Shown here: positions 23,787-35,344 of the stretch, one piece after another
Layout of the letters: each line of letters begins with the position of its first letter
Position numbering within the stretch: position 1 is the stretch's first letter
Assembly (NCBI RefSeq): GCF_032854445.1
Contig: NC_088300.1
Span: 38,842,458 to 38,906,457, forward strand
Direction of reading: 5' to 3'
Length of the DNA: 64,000 bases
Origin: Liolophura sinensis
Taxonomy: Eukaryota > Mollusca > Polyplacophora > Chitonida > Chitonidae
Notes under the pieces: model-generated
Databases searched by the model: none
The model's input: only the letters and a program-made list of their open reading frames with translations
What the model was told of the DNA's origin: nothing
Made by a program: the position numbers and the translations under genes

Positions 23787-24012
23787 GGGGCCTCCGTGGC
23801 TCAGTCGGTTAGCGCGCTAGCGCAGCGTAATGACACAGGAGCCTCTCACCAATGCGGTCGCTGTGAGTTCAAGACCAGCTCATGCTGTCTTCCTCTCCGG
23901 CCGTAAGTGGGAAGGTCTGTCAGCAACCTGCAGATGGTCGTGGGTTTCCCCCGGGCTGTGCCCGGTTTCCACCCACCATAATGCTGGCCGCCGTTGTATA
24001 AGTGAAATATAA
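23787..24012 (+). mobile_element. SINE-A, near full length
   Basis: The tRNA-like head has box A (TGGCTCAGTCGG) and a box-B-like GTTCAAGACC. The body contains 'gatggtcgtgggtttccccc' and 'ataatgctggccgccgttgt', and the 3' end (gaaatataaattaaagg) is decayed. Confidence 0.88.
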
Positions 24013-24296
24013 ATTAAAGGCCACATGTACACGGAGCGCACGGTCTGTGAAAAATTAAACTTTATATCCGTTATGTTCCAATACGAAATTCTCACGAGGC
24101 CATGGGATGCACTTTCATTTAATGTGAAAGCAACCGAAAAAAACAATGTCGCGTCCCTTTTACGCCAGGCACATGGAGGTTAAAAGGCAAAACGAAGATT
24201 CGAGTGACGTACAAGCCGAAACCGACACGTCTTCTGGTTATAGAAGAAATTCTCGCTTTATTGGATAAAACAGATTCGATTGGCTCATGATTTTGC

Positions 24297-24756
24297 GAAT
24301 GAATGAATGCTTGGGATTTAACTCATATTTATTTATTTGATTGATGTTTTACGCCATACTCAAGAATATTTCGCTTATACTACGTCAGCCAACATATCGT
24401 GGGAGAAAACCGGGCAGAGCGCTTGGGATTTAACGTCGTACTTAAAAATTTTCAGTCATGTGACGACGAGGAATAATTTGCTGTGTGTACATATACTGTG
24501 TCTTCTAGTGGCAGGGAAATTCCATGCCGCCGAAGTGCTGCTCCCGCTACTGAAATATCGTGCCGAAGACACCCCACGCACATTATACTGACACCAGGCC
24601 AACCAGTCCTGTTTCCTTGCTCTAGGTTCTGTGGTGAGCGCCAAGGGAGGCAGCAACAAGTACCATTTTTAAAATATTTGATATGACCTGAACCGGGTTT
24701 GATCCCGGTCTCCCGACTTCGAGGCTGGCGCTCAAACCATTATGCCATCGAAGCGG
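24297..24756 (-). mobile_element. SINE-C, third tRNA-derived SINE, with TSD
   Basis: On the minus strand the head (ccgcttcgatggcataatgg) leads to a box B (GGATCAAACCCGG) and a body distantly like SINE-B (gcgctcacca, ttgggatttaacgtcgtac on the plus strand), ending in a (TTCA)n-like tail. A 9-bp duplication, tgattttgc, flanks it at 24288-24296 and 24757-24765. It is interrupted by a younger SINE-A at 24323-24420. Confidence 0.75.
24323..24420 (-). mobile_element. 5'-truncated SINE-A nested in SINE-C, with TSD
   Basis: The SINE-A 3' part lies between two copies of gcttgggatttaac (24309-24322 and 24421-24434), which is SINE-C sequence duplicated on insertion. This orders the events: SINE-C first, SINE-A later. 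Confidence 0.9.
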
Positions 24757-24765
24757 TGATTTTGC

Positions 24766-27279
24766 TTACTTTAAACTGCGCTATCTGGGTTGTGCAACAT
24801 AACAAAAATAAAGTTGTACTTTTTAAACTTCCTGTGGGATACTTTTTCCATGCACATATAGACATTTGGTCTCGACTCGTCTTTTCTTTTAAATTGATTA
24901 GTGCTTCGCGATTTCCCCCCTCACAATCTGCGGTAAAGCCTCTTTAACTTAGCTTTGAACTTTTTGTGCAGCAAATCTGTTAGTCCGATGTAGACCGGAC
25001 TAAAGCTAGACCAATCCATACATCGACATTTCCTCACATTTCGATTTTCATGCCCAAATAATTATGAATTCATAACACAAAATGCAGAAAACGGAGTTGG
25101 AAAATTTTGCTGTCCAAAATATGAAAAATTACAAAAATAACAAAGCTTCTTAGCCACACCTATATAACGAGGACATGTTGAAAGTGTCTGCTACAGCACC
25201 TATAGCAGTTTCACAGCTGCGGTCTGTCAATCCAGAACTCCACTACAGAACGCATTCCAGTCTGGCAGATGCATAAGTGTTTGCCAAATCTACACTGGTT
25301 TGTAGAAGTATTTACTCACAGACAGAACGCTGACGGAGTTTGACGGTGCTTCAATGCCTATCCCCAAGATGGATCGATCTGTAGATCCTAAAACGAAAGG
25401 CCTACACTAAACAACAACACCCACTAAAAGATCCCTCTAAATATTTATTACGAATTCACATAGATTTGGAGAAAGATAAAACAATTTTTTTTCATGCATG
25501 GTTTTTTAAAGTTTTTTCTTATGATGTTCATCTCGCGAATAGTTCTTTGAGAGTATGTTTTATTGCGCAACAGTTCTGCAGACGAAAAATCTAAAAGGCA
25601 CATCAAGATGTCATTCGGTTGATTTTTGCACCACCTGTATGGCTTTACTAGGACTGAGAGAGACATCGGGAAACACTGGCTTCAGTTTATGCATTATTCA
25701 ATGCTATGCGTCTGGGTGCTCAGGTCGCATGACCTGACTTCACAATCAATATGAGGGCCAGCCAACCCAGGAAGCCATGGAAATCACGCGAGCGCCACAA
25801 AGTAATGTCTCTATTCTTCACCTGCCCATATTTGGTGATTATTTCCCTGCTCTGTCCAGCCTTTTCACTTGTCCATAATTACCGTGGGCTTGATAGAAAA
25901 CACCTTACATCTACATACGTTTGATTACTAACGTGTATGTTGAAAGTATGACCCAAAAAGGATAGGACTGTATACTATGAATATATGTCAACGTATACTT
26001 AGGCCTACATGTGAAAACTGACGTAATGGTCTTAGGTATCCTAACAGTCCAGCGGGAAGCAAACCACACTGAGTCGGATAGGAAATGCAATCCAAGTATA
26101 AATATACACGAGACTTGCAACCATTGTGTTCATAGTGGTGATATACATTTGCCCGGCACCAAGGATATAGCCTCCGCTCTCACCAGGTCGACCATTACAG
26201 CTTTACCACTTCACCAATTTCGCCAATTCACCAAAGTTTTGGATTTTCCTTATGACAAGGAGGAACCCTGTGTTAATGAACTAGGTCACCGAAGTACTAC
26301 CTACACAACATGTTTTATGTTTGGTTTGTGTTTCATTATTTATAAATTTATTCCCTTCAAATACATATGTGTAAAACAATTCCAAATACATGTATGTCCG
26401 GTTCTATTGTACATATGTAGAAATCCTTGTACATACGTGTATGTAAGAATGTCATATATGTACAATATTAAGAAACATTTATTTAACATTTGTACTGAAG
26501 AATTACATGTACTAGTAGGCCTATACGTACAATCTTGTATTGCACGTATGTATAATTAGAGAACAAAGACTAACCAAAAGTATAAAGACTAACCAAAAGT
26601 ATAAAACACCTAAAAACAAGGTAAAAACAACACCGGTAGCTCGTCTGATTGAGCAGTTGAGCATAATGTACAAGTCAGATGGTATGTTCAAATACTGATC
26701 TCTAAAGCAAAAAAAAAAGTCGAAAGATCTTGTCATACACGTGAGATATTCTCAGATATTCACAGGTTCATAAATGTCGTCCGTGTGAAATACTGAGACT
26801 GCGGACTTCCGGGCACTTCCCTCGCACTAGTCTGCAGCAAGCAGACAAGGTGAAAGCTAACGTGGAAAATGAACAACATTCAACAATATTCAGAGAAAAT
26901 GATAACCAGAAAATAAATTGTGAATGTAAACGAAACCTGGGTTGAACTTATTAGGCCGTGAAGCAGAGTTTTGTATGAACTCCCATGTTATTTAGACGAC
27001 GTTTTCGCCGTCGTGTGTGAGCGAGTATAAGCGTGTATAAAACTTGGAAAATTTTGCGCGAGGAAAACGGCAAATGCCGACATGTCTGTTGTCTCGAATA
27101 GAACTTAGATACAACATCACGATAATGAATAAGTGGTTAATATGTATAGTTACTGGACACCGACGCTCAGGGTATGACATAAACTAACAAGAGTTCAGGT
27201 GAACACGACACAATCCCCAACAAATGCATCTGTTTGAACTGTATAAAGAATACCAGCAGCATTATGGTGCGTATAACCC
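24766..27279. other. No gene recognised
   Basis: Mostly unique AT-rich sequence. A 182-codon frame at 26011-26559 is the longest here, but its second half is a translation of tacatgta-rich low-complexity DNA, and I see no domain or splice context. Confidence 0.35.
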
Positions 27280-27800
27280 GTGAGACGAATCCTCACGTAT
27301 GTTGATGACAGGTATGTGGTTACCACGACAACTGCACAAGTGAACAATGTATCCACCAAAAGCTAAAAATTGGGCAAAATCGTTATACCATAAAATGCTA
27401 GAAAAAAAAAATGAATTTTTTGTTTCTTGCTAGCATATTCTGAAATGGTCAACTGTGTATGTATGTACCCACCAAAAATTAAAACTCTACCCAGAAAACA
27501 GTTTGAGTTATAGCTCTGACACGAAATCATATCTATATATAAAGTACATGTATATATAAGGAAAATGGCTATGTGGTTACCATGACAACCACCGAAATGA
27601 ATGAATGTGAGTCATGACAAATTGTCATTCATGTATCTATGTATCCATCAAAATGCAAAATTCTCTGTGAAAAACAATTAGAGATATAGCCTGGACATGA
27701 TTATGGGCGGACGGATGGACACATGGACAAAATTGCTATAATATAAAATGGTCCGCCTAATGGCAGGGGTGTATAAATGTAAAAATATATGTATTGTGTT
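27280..27800. repeat. Dispersed repeat with internal duplication
   Basis: The motif 'atgtggttaccacgacaac' and the words around it (aatgtatccaccaaaa, aaaattctc) recur about 265 bp apart. The right end carries 'gggcggacggatggacacat'. It is probably the 3' part of an interspersed element and continues into R1 at 27805. Confidence 0.4.
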
Positions 27801-27804
27801 TTTA

Positions 27805-28860
27805 AAAAAAGATATGGTAGCCACAGGCTACCAAAGAGCCAAAGAGACACATGAATGCAGAACTTCAGCTCAATACATAAATTACTGAAATCATGAACTT
27901 GGTAACATACAATAATTAATATGCATACAGAGCATCATCAATGGAATATCCCCCTTGTGTCACTGTGCTTTATATGCATGTAAAACTTCAGGTCAATATA
28001 TACTGTATTTTTTCAGATATCACCCCTAACATTTTGTTTAACTTTGATTCTCATACACAATACACTAAGTTACTACTAAATTCAGTAATTTATGATATTT
28101 AATTTGTGCACACCAAATCAACGATGGAATATCCCCCTCATGTTATTGTGCTCTACATGTGTGGAGATCCTAAGCTTAATTAATACAAGCTATACTTTTT
28201 GAGATACCTCCTCTAACATTCTGTTCAACACTGATTCTAATCCATACATACATACCAAGTCAGGAATTCAGTAATTTATGGTATGTAATACATACATGTA
28301 CACACAAAATCAAAGACGGAATATCCCCCTCATCGTATTGTGGTCTACATGTGTGTAACCCTGATCTCAATACCGACCCCAACAGCACAGTTGGTAGAGC
28401 GGCCGCATCGGGACGCAGTCCATCCTGGGTGGGGTCACCCCTAAGGCCTTAAAAGGGGAAGTTGTAACTTCCTTGCTTGGCATTCAGCATGAAGGGGATA
28501 GTGCAGTGACTGGTTGACCTGTAGCAGAATAATGGGCGGGGCGGGGGCGGGTCGGGGCATCTTACTTGCTGCCAGTAAGTCATCTCAGTGAAGCAGCACT
28601 AGATAAAAGAGCCGTGGAAATCCGTCCTGCAACAAGGAGGCACATTACATGCACTCTAAGGACTCCTTTGTCATCATATGGCTGAAAAATTGTTAAGTGC
28701 GACGTTAAACCCCAAGCATGCACTCATTCACTCCATACCAGCGGTATGTTTTAAGATACCACCTCTAACATTCTGTTTAACAATGTTTCCCCTGTTACTG
28801 GATGCCAACGAACAGGGTTTTCTTTGTAAGGCGAGCCAAAAAGTAATTAAAAAACCCTGA
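27805..28860 (+). repeat. Dispersed repeat R1, copy 2, interrupted by SINE-B
   Basis: Three internal copies of a roughly 185-190 bp block, each with 'ggaatatccccct', 'tacatgtg' and 'gatacc.cctctaacattctg' words, begin near 27942, 28124 and 28318. The third is split by the SINE-B at 28374-28733. Similar to 1455-2045. Non-coding. Confidence 0.55.
28374..28733 (+). mobile_element. SINE-B, near full length
   Basis: Head 'cagcacagttggtagagcgg', body 'gaagttgtaacttccttgct' and 'ggaaatccgtcctgcaacaa', tail 'ccaagcatgcactcattcactc'-like. It lies inside R1. The likely target duplication is only 5-6 bp (atacc) and is uncertain. Confidence 0.85.
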
Positions 28861-29838
28861 CAGAAAAAATCATACATCACCACCACAAAACTGTCATATA
28901 TCATAAAATTTACTGTACATGTGATATGTTAAACCCTTTCTACAAAGTCTCAGTTTAAAATCTTAAAGGGTAACAAAAATGATACAGAAAACTAAAGGCC
29001 CAAGAGAGAGAGAGAGACAGACTGACAAAGTGAAAGCCTAAAGTACCCTCAATTGCGACCCGCAGAGGGCTTTTCAAAACTAACACTATAATAAATAGAA
29101 TTTATTTTTGTTTCTAACATTAACAAACACTGTATATTATTCATATACTCGTGAACATCTACCTCCTGGGTATAATCTCTATGTCGATTATCAAAGATAA
29201 ATATACCACTGAAGACAACAGTGTCAAGATTATGATATTTATTTCACCACTGAATATTGCAGTCACTGGCAAAGAAAAGGTTTGAGAAATCTAAAGATTG
29301 AGAGTGATGTACCTACTGGTATTTGTTGGTCTGTAAGACATGCCATCAGAGCTGTATCTACTCATTGTCAATTCAACGTTGAAGCCATTGTTCCCAAGGT
29401 AGGAAAAAGCGTGGAGGATTTTTTATTCTTGTCATCAAGAGAAGTGTCAGGCAGAGATAACGAAGGGCATGATTGATAGAGTCAATGAAATCAAGAGGTC
29501 TGCCAGCATTCCTCTCACACTATCACCAATTACTTTGGCCGTCTTTATGGCCACCTGCCCCATGGCCCACGATTGTGACTGGAATGATGGTCTACAGACA
29601 GCTGGGCTCAGCTAGCTACATTTAGCAGTAAATCGAAAATCAGACTTTTGGTGACACCCTCAAGTTTTCCAAGAAATCAAACACTGTTTATCAGTATACA
29701 AATCATAAAGGTGCGAAATATGAAAACAAATATATACTTTCACATAGAAAATAGTATTGGAGATTATGTTATGTTCCTAACAAAATTTAGACCAGACTAT
29801 GCAGGAGAAGGAATGGCTAGAGGAGCTTCCTGTGCATG

Positions 29839-30053
29839 GGCCGATTGCACATAAACTCATTTCCGGCTTATGTCAAAATTTAATCACAGTCTTAATGCTT
29901 ATTTCTGGGCTTTTGTAATTGAAATTTTGTCCACCTCATCAATGTTACCTTAAGGCATTTTTGTTTCCAAATTTCAACTTCCAGTGCCTAAAACTAAGCA
30001 TCATAAAGAGTTTTAAAATTTTGACTTAAGTCAGAAATAGCTTAGTGGAATCG
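29839..30053. mobile_element. MITE-like element with TIRs, copy 1
   Basis: The left end (gattgcacataaactcattt, ccggcttatgtcaaaattt) is matched in reverse by the right end (aaaattttgacttaagtcag, aaatagcttagtggaatcg). No coding sequence. The same family occurs at 30062-30265 and 39263-39478. Confidence 0.55.
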
Positions 30054-30061
30054 TCCCCAGG

Positions 30062-30265
30062 TGCTGATTCTACAAAGCCATTTCTGACTTAGTGAAAATT
30101 TGAGATTGGATTTTGGGGCTTAATTGTGGGTCCAATAAATTTAAAGTTTTTACCACCTCATTAATGTTACTCTAAGACGAAAGTGTCAAAATTATAATTT
30201 TTCAGTATAAAGACGATGACGAGATTTTCAATTTTGACAGAGGTCAGAAATGGCTTGGTGCAATC
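30062..30265. mobile_element. MITE-like element with TIRs, copy 2
   Basis: The left end gctgattctacaaagccatt is followed by tctgactta. The right end read in reverse is gctgattgcaccaagccatt followed by tctgacct. Ends are therefore about 30-bp terminal inverted repeats around a 205-bp element. It is only a few bases from copy 1 and has similar internal words (ccacctcattaatgttac). Confidence 0.65.
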
Positions 30266-30847
30266 AGCTACAGATCATTTCTTTATCTAAATATACATGA
30301 TACAGGTATGTGTGTGTGTAAGGTTGGGTTCTCCTCTTTGTTAAATATAAATTGGTGTTGACTAGCCATGACCAGCATTCACAAATCTTCACAAATGTAA
30401 ACTGGATGTTGCTATTTATTTCCTTCAATAAGACCATTTTTTAAATTGTCAGTTAACTCACTATTGATGCCAGCTAGTCCTAATATTATCTGTCTCATCA
30501 TAATATAAATTAATATATTCTCTGAATGAAATAAATAAATATAGAATAAAAATAAATACATAAATAAATGACACAGGCCAACTGAGACTCATGATGACAA
30601 TCTTTAACTCCATCCATGTACAGTTTCAGTGCCAATTTTCTGGTTTGTAGATATGCATATAAAGTAGTTTAATGCAGGACAACCAGTTGATTACAAGTAC
30701 ATGATGCAGGCATATTAAAACATTGCAGGCTATATCATGCAGCAAACTTAGATACCAAAATTCTAGCAATACAAGCGATTCCACCAGACAGTCTAAACAA
30801 TGAGGCACCAATTGACATCATATTAACATGATCACTGCACCTGTGGG

Positions 30848-31113
30848 AGTGAGTGCATGAGTGCTTGGGGTTTAACGTCGTACTCAACAATTTGTCTAGT
30901 GCTGCTTCAATGAGACAAATTACCGGAGGCAAGTAAGCTGTCCCACCCGAGCCATTATACTGACATGGATCAACCAGCCGTTGCACTATCCCCTTTATGC
31001 TGCACGGAAGTTACAACTTCCACTTTTAAAGTCTTAGGTGTGGCTCAACCCAGGATTGATCCTGGATCTACCGCTCATTACATCGCTCTACCAACTGTGC
31101 TATCCGGGCTGGT
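30848..31113 (-). mobile_element. SINE-B, internally deleted
   Basis: The tail and 3' body (cttggggtttaacgtcgtac) join directly to 'tgtctagtgctgcttcaatg', missing about 90 bp of body. The head ends 'gctatccgggctgg'. The junction differs from that of the deleted copy at 22080-22305. Confidence 0.85.
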
Positions 31114-32062
31114 CCAACTCCAGGATAAACTCCCAGTGTTCCATCAAGCGCCTACATGTACCTACACGAGAAGATGCACTAAACCTCTTAATCCACATGT
31201 TACTAAAGACAACACTATTTAATGTGAACCCTGAATTCTGATCATGCTGGAGGGGCATGGTTACCCTCACACTCTATCATGCATGTATCATGCATGTATC
31301 ATGCAATATGTGTTAGAACATGTAGCGCAGGGTAATAATGTATTCTCTCCCACTATGTTTAAATATTATGTCAGCAGAAACTAAATGTGGCAAAACAGTT
31401 AGAAGAATAGCAAATACAGCACAAGAGGCCAGTTTCATTTCAATTCGTCCATATTCCTTTGTGAACTGATATTTCGGCTTATTTTGAAATGTATCTTGTG
31501 ATTATCAACTATAGGAATGGCTTTTCATGGTTTACCAGTGGGATATGAAGGACAGACGTGATGCTTTATTGATAATACATGTATAAAGCTCCTTGCCCTA
31601 CACATCCAAAATGTGCAAATATCAATAATCCTTAAACTTAATTACATCATTAATTGTCTGTCTGGAGGCACAGTTTGTAAACGCTGGGCTCAACCCTTAT
31701 TGCTAGGTTATGGCAGGTTCTCCAGGTCGTCGGTACACATTTGTCACAGGTCCGTTACAGTATGTATATATGTAACACCTGGACTGTTAACAGCGACATT
31801 CAAGTAGGTCGCGAGAACTGCACGTTTCTATTCAAACCAGATGTGCCTGCTAACAATCAGAAAGTCCGCCTTCACATCCAGGTTTTTGAAATTCTGATAC
31901 CAAAAATATTACCCCGACTTCCTGCACTGAAAGAAAAGTCTAGTGTCAAGTTTCAAAGATATCTGGTTATCTGGATAAGTCTGAAAAATCCTTAAAATGA
32001 TGTAAACTTATAAATATTGGTTTGTTCATTCAAAAGCCTTATCAAGAAAAAAAACTTTTACT
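31114..32062. other. No gene recognised
   Basis: Unique sequence. A triplicated 'tatcatgcatg' word is near 31280. Nothing supports a gene. Confidence 0.35.
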
Positions 32063-32074
32063 CCTAAACTTTGA

Positions 32075-32114
32075 GTGAGTGAGTGAGTGCTTGGGGTTTA
32101 ACGTTGTGCTTAAC
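32075..32114 (-). mobile_element. Forty-base SINE-B 3' remnant with TSD
   Basis: Only the tail and the last bases of SINE-B (gtgagtgagtgcttggggtt, taacgt) were inserted, between perfect 12-bp duplications cctaaactttga at 32063-32074 and 32115-32126. Confidence 0.88.
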
Positions 32115-32327
32115 CCTAAACTTTGAAGGCAACACTGTGGCCATGTATAAAAATTGCCACATGCAACTCAATATCATGCTTTCTCAGAGCTGTTACCTCT
32201 GTGAATGAATAAAATTTTATGAAAACTTAACTTTTCATTGGTAAACCATCATATTTTTGTTCACCAGCCTAATATCACCACCTTCTTTTCACATATATTA
32301 GGAGTCAAATTATGGTATCGTTATTTT

Positions 32328-32526
32328 TTTTGTCTGTCCATCTGTCTGTCTGTCTGTCCATCTGTCTGTCTGTCTGGCCATCTATCTGTCTGTCTGGCCA
32401 TCTGTCTGTCTGTCCATTTGTCTGTCCGTCCAACTCTGTCCATTTGTCTGTCTGTCTGTCCATCTGTCTGTCTCCCTGTCTGTCCATCTATCTGTCTGTC
32501 TGTCCATCTGTCTGTCCATATTTGTG
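32328..32526. repeat. TCTG/CCATC-rich minisatellite
   Basis: Irregular mixtures of tctgtctg and tccatc blocks over 200 bp. Both strands give long low-complexity frames (Cys/Leu/Ser or Asp/Arg/Gln rich), which are not genes. Confidence 0.93.
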
Positions 32527-34639
32527 TCCAGTTACAGCTCTAGTTGCACGTGCAGTTTTGACATTTGATAGATACATGGATACAGAGGTGGTGGCATGTC
32601 CCGCATCGCATCTGTCAACATGTGAACATGGTGACCAGATTGTCACCTTCCTTCTGTTGATTATATTAATAAATGTAGATATGTCTTTCTCCCTATATCA
32701 CAAACGCTGGAGTGATTTGTAGTCCAAGCAGTAACAGGTAACCATTTCTGACATAATCATGGAACAAAGTAAAACACCAAAACAATAAGGCCAGGTACAG
32801 ATGTGTGTAACATTTTCCTGTGGAGATATTGCTTCAGGCTCATAGGCAGCTTGGACACATGGTTGTTTCATGTGGACAGATCAAATTTTAATGACTTGCC
32901 AGCTATTTGATGCCGTGACACTACCCTCAGTGAACTGGTACATTGACCGGCAATATAGCAACCAGTAAAGACATCAGCAATGGAACACAGAAAATGAGGG
33001 GTGGGGGGAGGCCATATCTGAAAGCTTTTGAACTGCAGAATTGCGTGCTTTGCTGACATCATGGTGTCAAGCTTCCATGCCTGATTTAAGGGCCTGGCTG
33101 TTTTGAGATGGTCTTTCCGTGTTGGTTGCTATTTGCCAGAGTGATTAATAACCGTCAACCCACTGCCAGACTCTGCTGACAGCCACTACCTGCATTAATT
33201 AACAATGAGACATCATCAAAAATTTTACTGATTTTTGCCAGGCCTCAACTATTGAAATTATTTAGAAAGACCACAAATTATCACAAATGCACGAACTAAA
33301 GATTTCACAACTGAAAGCAAACCAACGCGCAGGACTTTTTCCACGAAACCTGAGGTTTGTTATTTCATGGTAGAAAATGTGCCTTGTGACATGGCTTGTT
33401 GTCATGTCATTGGCAGACATTTGTCACACTTAGGCTAGGTCAGATTAAAGCCACTCCAATAAAACCATTGGAAACGCATCTTTTAAGTCTTAAGCAATGC
33501 CCTGTTCAGCTATTTTTTATTCTTTGAGAAAAGAACCAAATCAAATTTATATGAATCTGTCACTATTGAGTACATTTATTTGATCAAATTGACAAATGGA
33601 CTGAGCCACACCTCCCAACCTATCTCTAACCAATCAGGACAGCCATAAAACTACCTAAGACAGGACAGGACATCTCACCCCAATAAGCAGCGCTTGACAG
33701 TCACACTAAAACACAGAGAAAACACTAATATCTCTAAAAACCCAGTCAAAACAAAACAAAAAAATAAATGGGTTTCCAAGACTTTCAGAAAATTTACATA
33801 TCAAGTTCTATCATATTCAATAATAAATGAAAGAGTTATGACTAGGTTTAGCTAATATATTCCCAACTTGAATACTGTGTGTTTCAAGGCAGATATACGC
33901 ATAGCCTTTGTATGGAGTACATCCCTGGTGTATTCCATGGTATCCAAGGACAGTATTTGTCCTAGTCCTAAAAGTGGACATAGGTGTGGAATGGTTTATG
34001 AAATAAATCTTGTTAGACAATCCCACAGACGGTTTGTACCCACAAATCCATTTACATGTCTATGTGCTCAGGTGACTGAGTTAGGTTATATAGGTGTATA
34101 ATTGAAAGTACATCCTTGAAGTCTAAAGTTATGTATATATACACAATTATTAAACTAGATTATATACATGTATTCAGGGAAGACAGTCCTGGTATGGTTA
34201 CAAAAAAATAATAATTCATTAATAAAGCATTCTGACAAGATGCAATGTTAAACATCATATCTACAATACATAAAAATAAATTGAATTAAACCTACACCTT
34301 GACAGGAAACGCATGACATAATTTACTGACACAATCAGAAATATATCACAGTACTAGGTGAAATACAAACAGAACAGAAACATGACGAAATGAATAGTTC
34401 AAAACTGAAAGAAATGACTCCATAGCCTACACAGGCTTTATACTGTATGATGGGAACAGTACATATATGTATTTGTTTCAGCAAAATTTCAGTATCAAAC
34501 TTGAAAGAATTCAGCAACCATTTGTTCTGGTTACATAATACAAACAAAAAGAGAAACACCTGGAGACATGTCCACTTTGCAAAAGCAAAGTTCATCAAGA
34601 ATAATTGACTGTCACTGATGATGATGTGCTGTTAAGGCT
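32527..34639. other. No gene recognised
   Basis: AT-rich unique sequence, possibly intronic if TALPID3 extends this far. I found no exon with paired splice sites that resembles the TALPID3 core. Confidence 0.35.
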
Positions 34640-35325
34640 GTGCAGATTTCCCCTGACAAATGTTGATGTTCTGTGCTTTGTCACACAGTTGGGATGAGGG
34701 AAAATGAGGGAGAAGCAATGGTTTAAACAATCTGGTGTTCAGACTTCCTCCTGACAAATGTTGACGTTCTGTGCTTTGTCGCACAGTTGGGATGGGGGAA
34801 AACAAGGGAGAAGCAATGGTTCAAACAATCTGGTACTCAGACTTACCCCTGACAAATGTTGACGTTCTGTGTTTTGTTGCACAGTTGGGATGGGGGAAAC
34901 GAGGGAGAAGCAATGGTTCAAACAATCTGGTGTTCAGACATACCCCTGACAAATGTTGACCTTCTGTGCTTTGTTGCACAGTTGGGATGGGGGAAAACGA
35001 GGGAGAGGCAATGGTTCAAACAATCTGGTACTAAGACTTCCTCCTGAAAAATGTTGACGTTCTGTGCTTTGTCGCACAGTTGGAATGCGGGGAAAACGAG
35101 GGAGAGGCAATGGTTCAAACAATCTGGTACTCAGACTTACCCCTGACAAATGCTGACGTTCTGTGCTTTGTCGCACAGTTGGGATGGGGAAAACGAGGGA
35201 GATACAATAGTTCAAACAATCTGGTGTTCAGACTTCCCCCTGACAAATGTTGACGTTTTGTGTTTTGTCGCACAGTTGGGATGGGGGAAAACGAGGTAAA
35301 AACAATGGTTCAAACAATCTGGTGT
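34640..35325. repeat. Minisatellite, 98-bp unit, about 7 copies
   Basis: The unit 'cctgacaaatgttgacgttc' plus 'tgtgctttgtcgcacagttg' plus 'ggatgggggaaaacgaggga' plus 'gaagcaatggttcaaacaat' plus 'ctggtgttcagacttacc'. On the minus strand the 'cagacttaccc' variants (34841, 35135) read GGG|GTAAGTCTG. Confidence 0.93.
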
Positions 35326-35344
35326 TTTTGATACAGGACTGATC

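Noticed and set aside
23787-23860. Functional tRNA gene
   Set aside because: Box A and box B are present, but the sequence continues as a SINE body with tail, and the cloverleaf arms do not pair properly. The same holds for all SINE heads here.
26011-26559. 182-codon plus-strand open frame
   Set aside because: No recognisable domain or splice context. Its second half translates tacatgta-rich low-complexity DNA (CTYVYVRMSYMYN).
32238-32722. Cys/Leu/Ser-rich and Asp/Arg/Gln-rich frames on both strands
   Set aside because: Translations of the TCTG/CCATC minisatellite.
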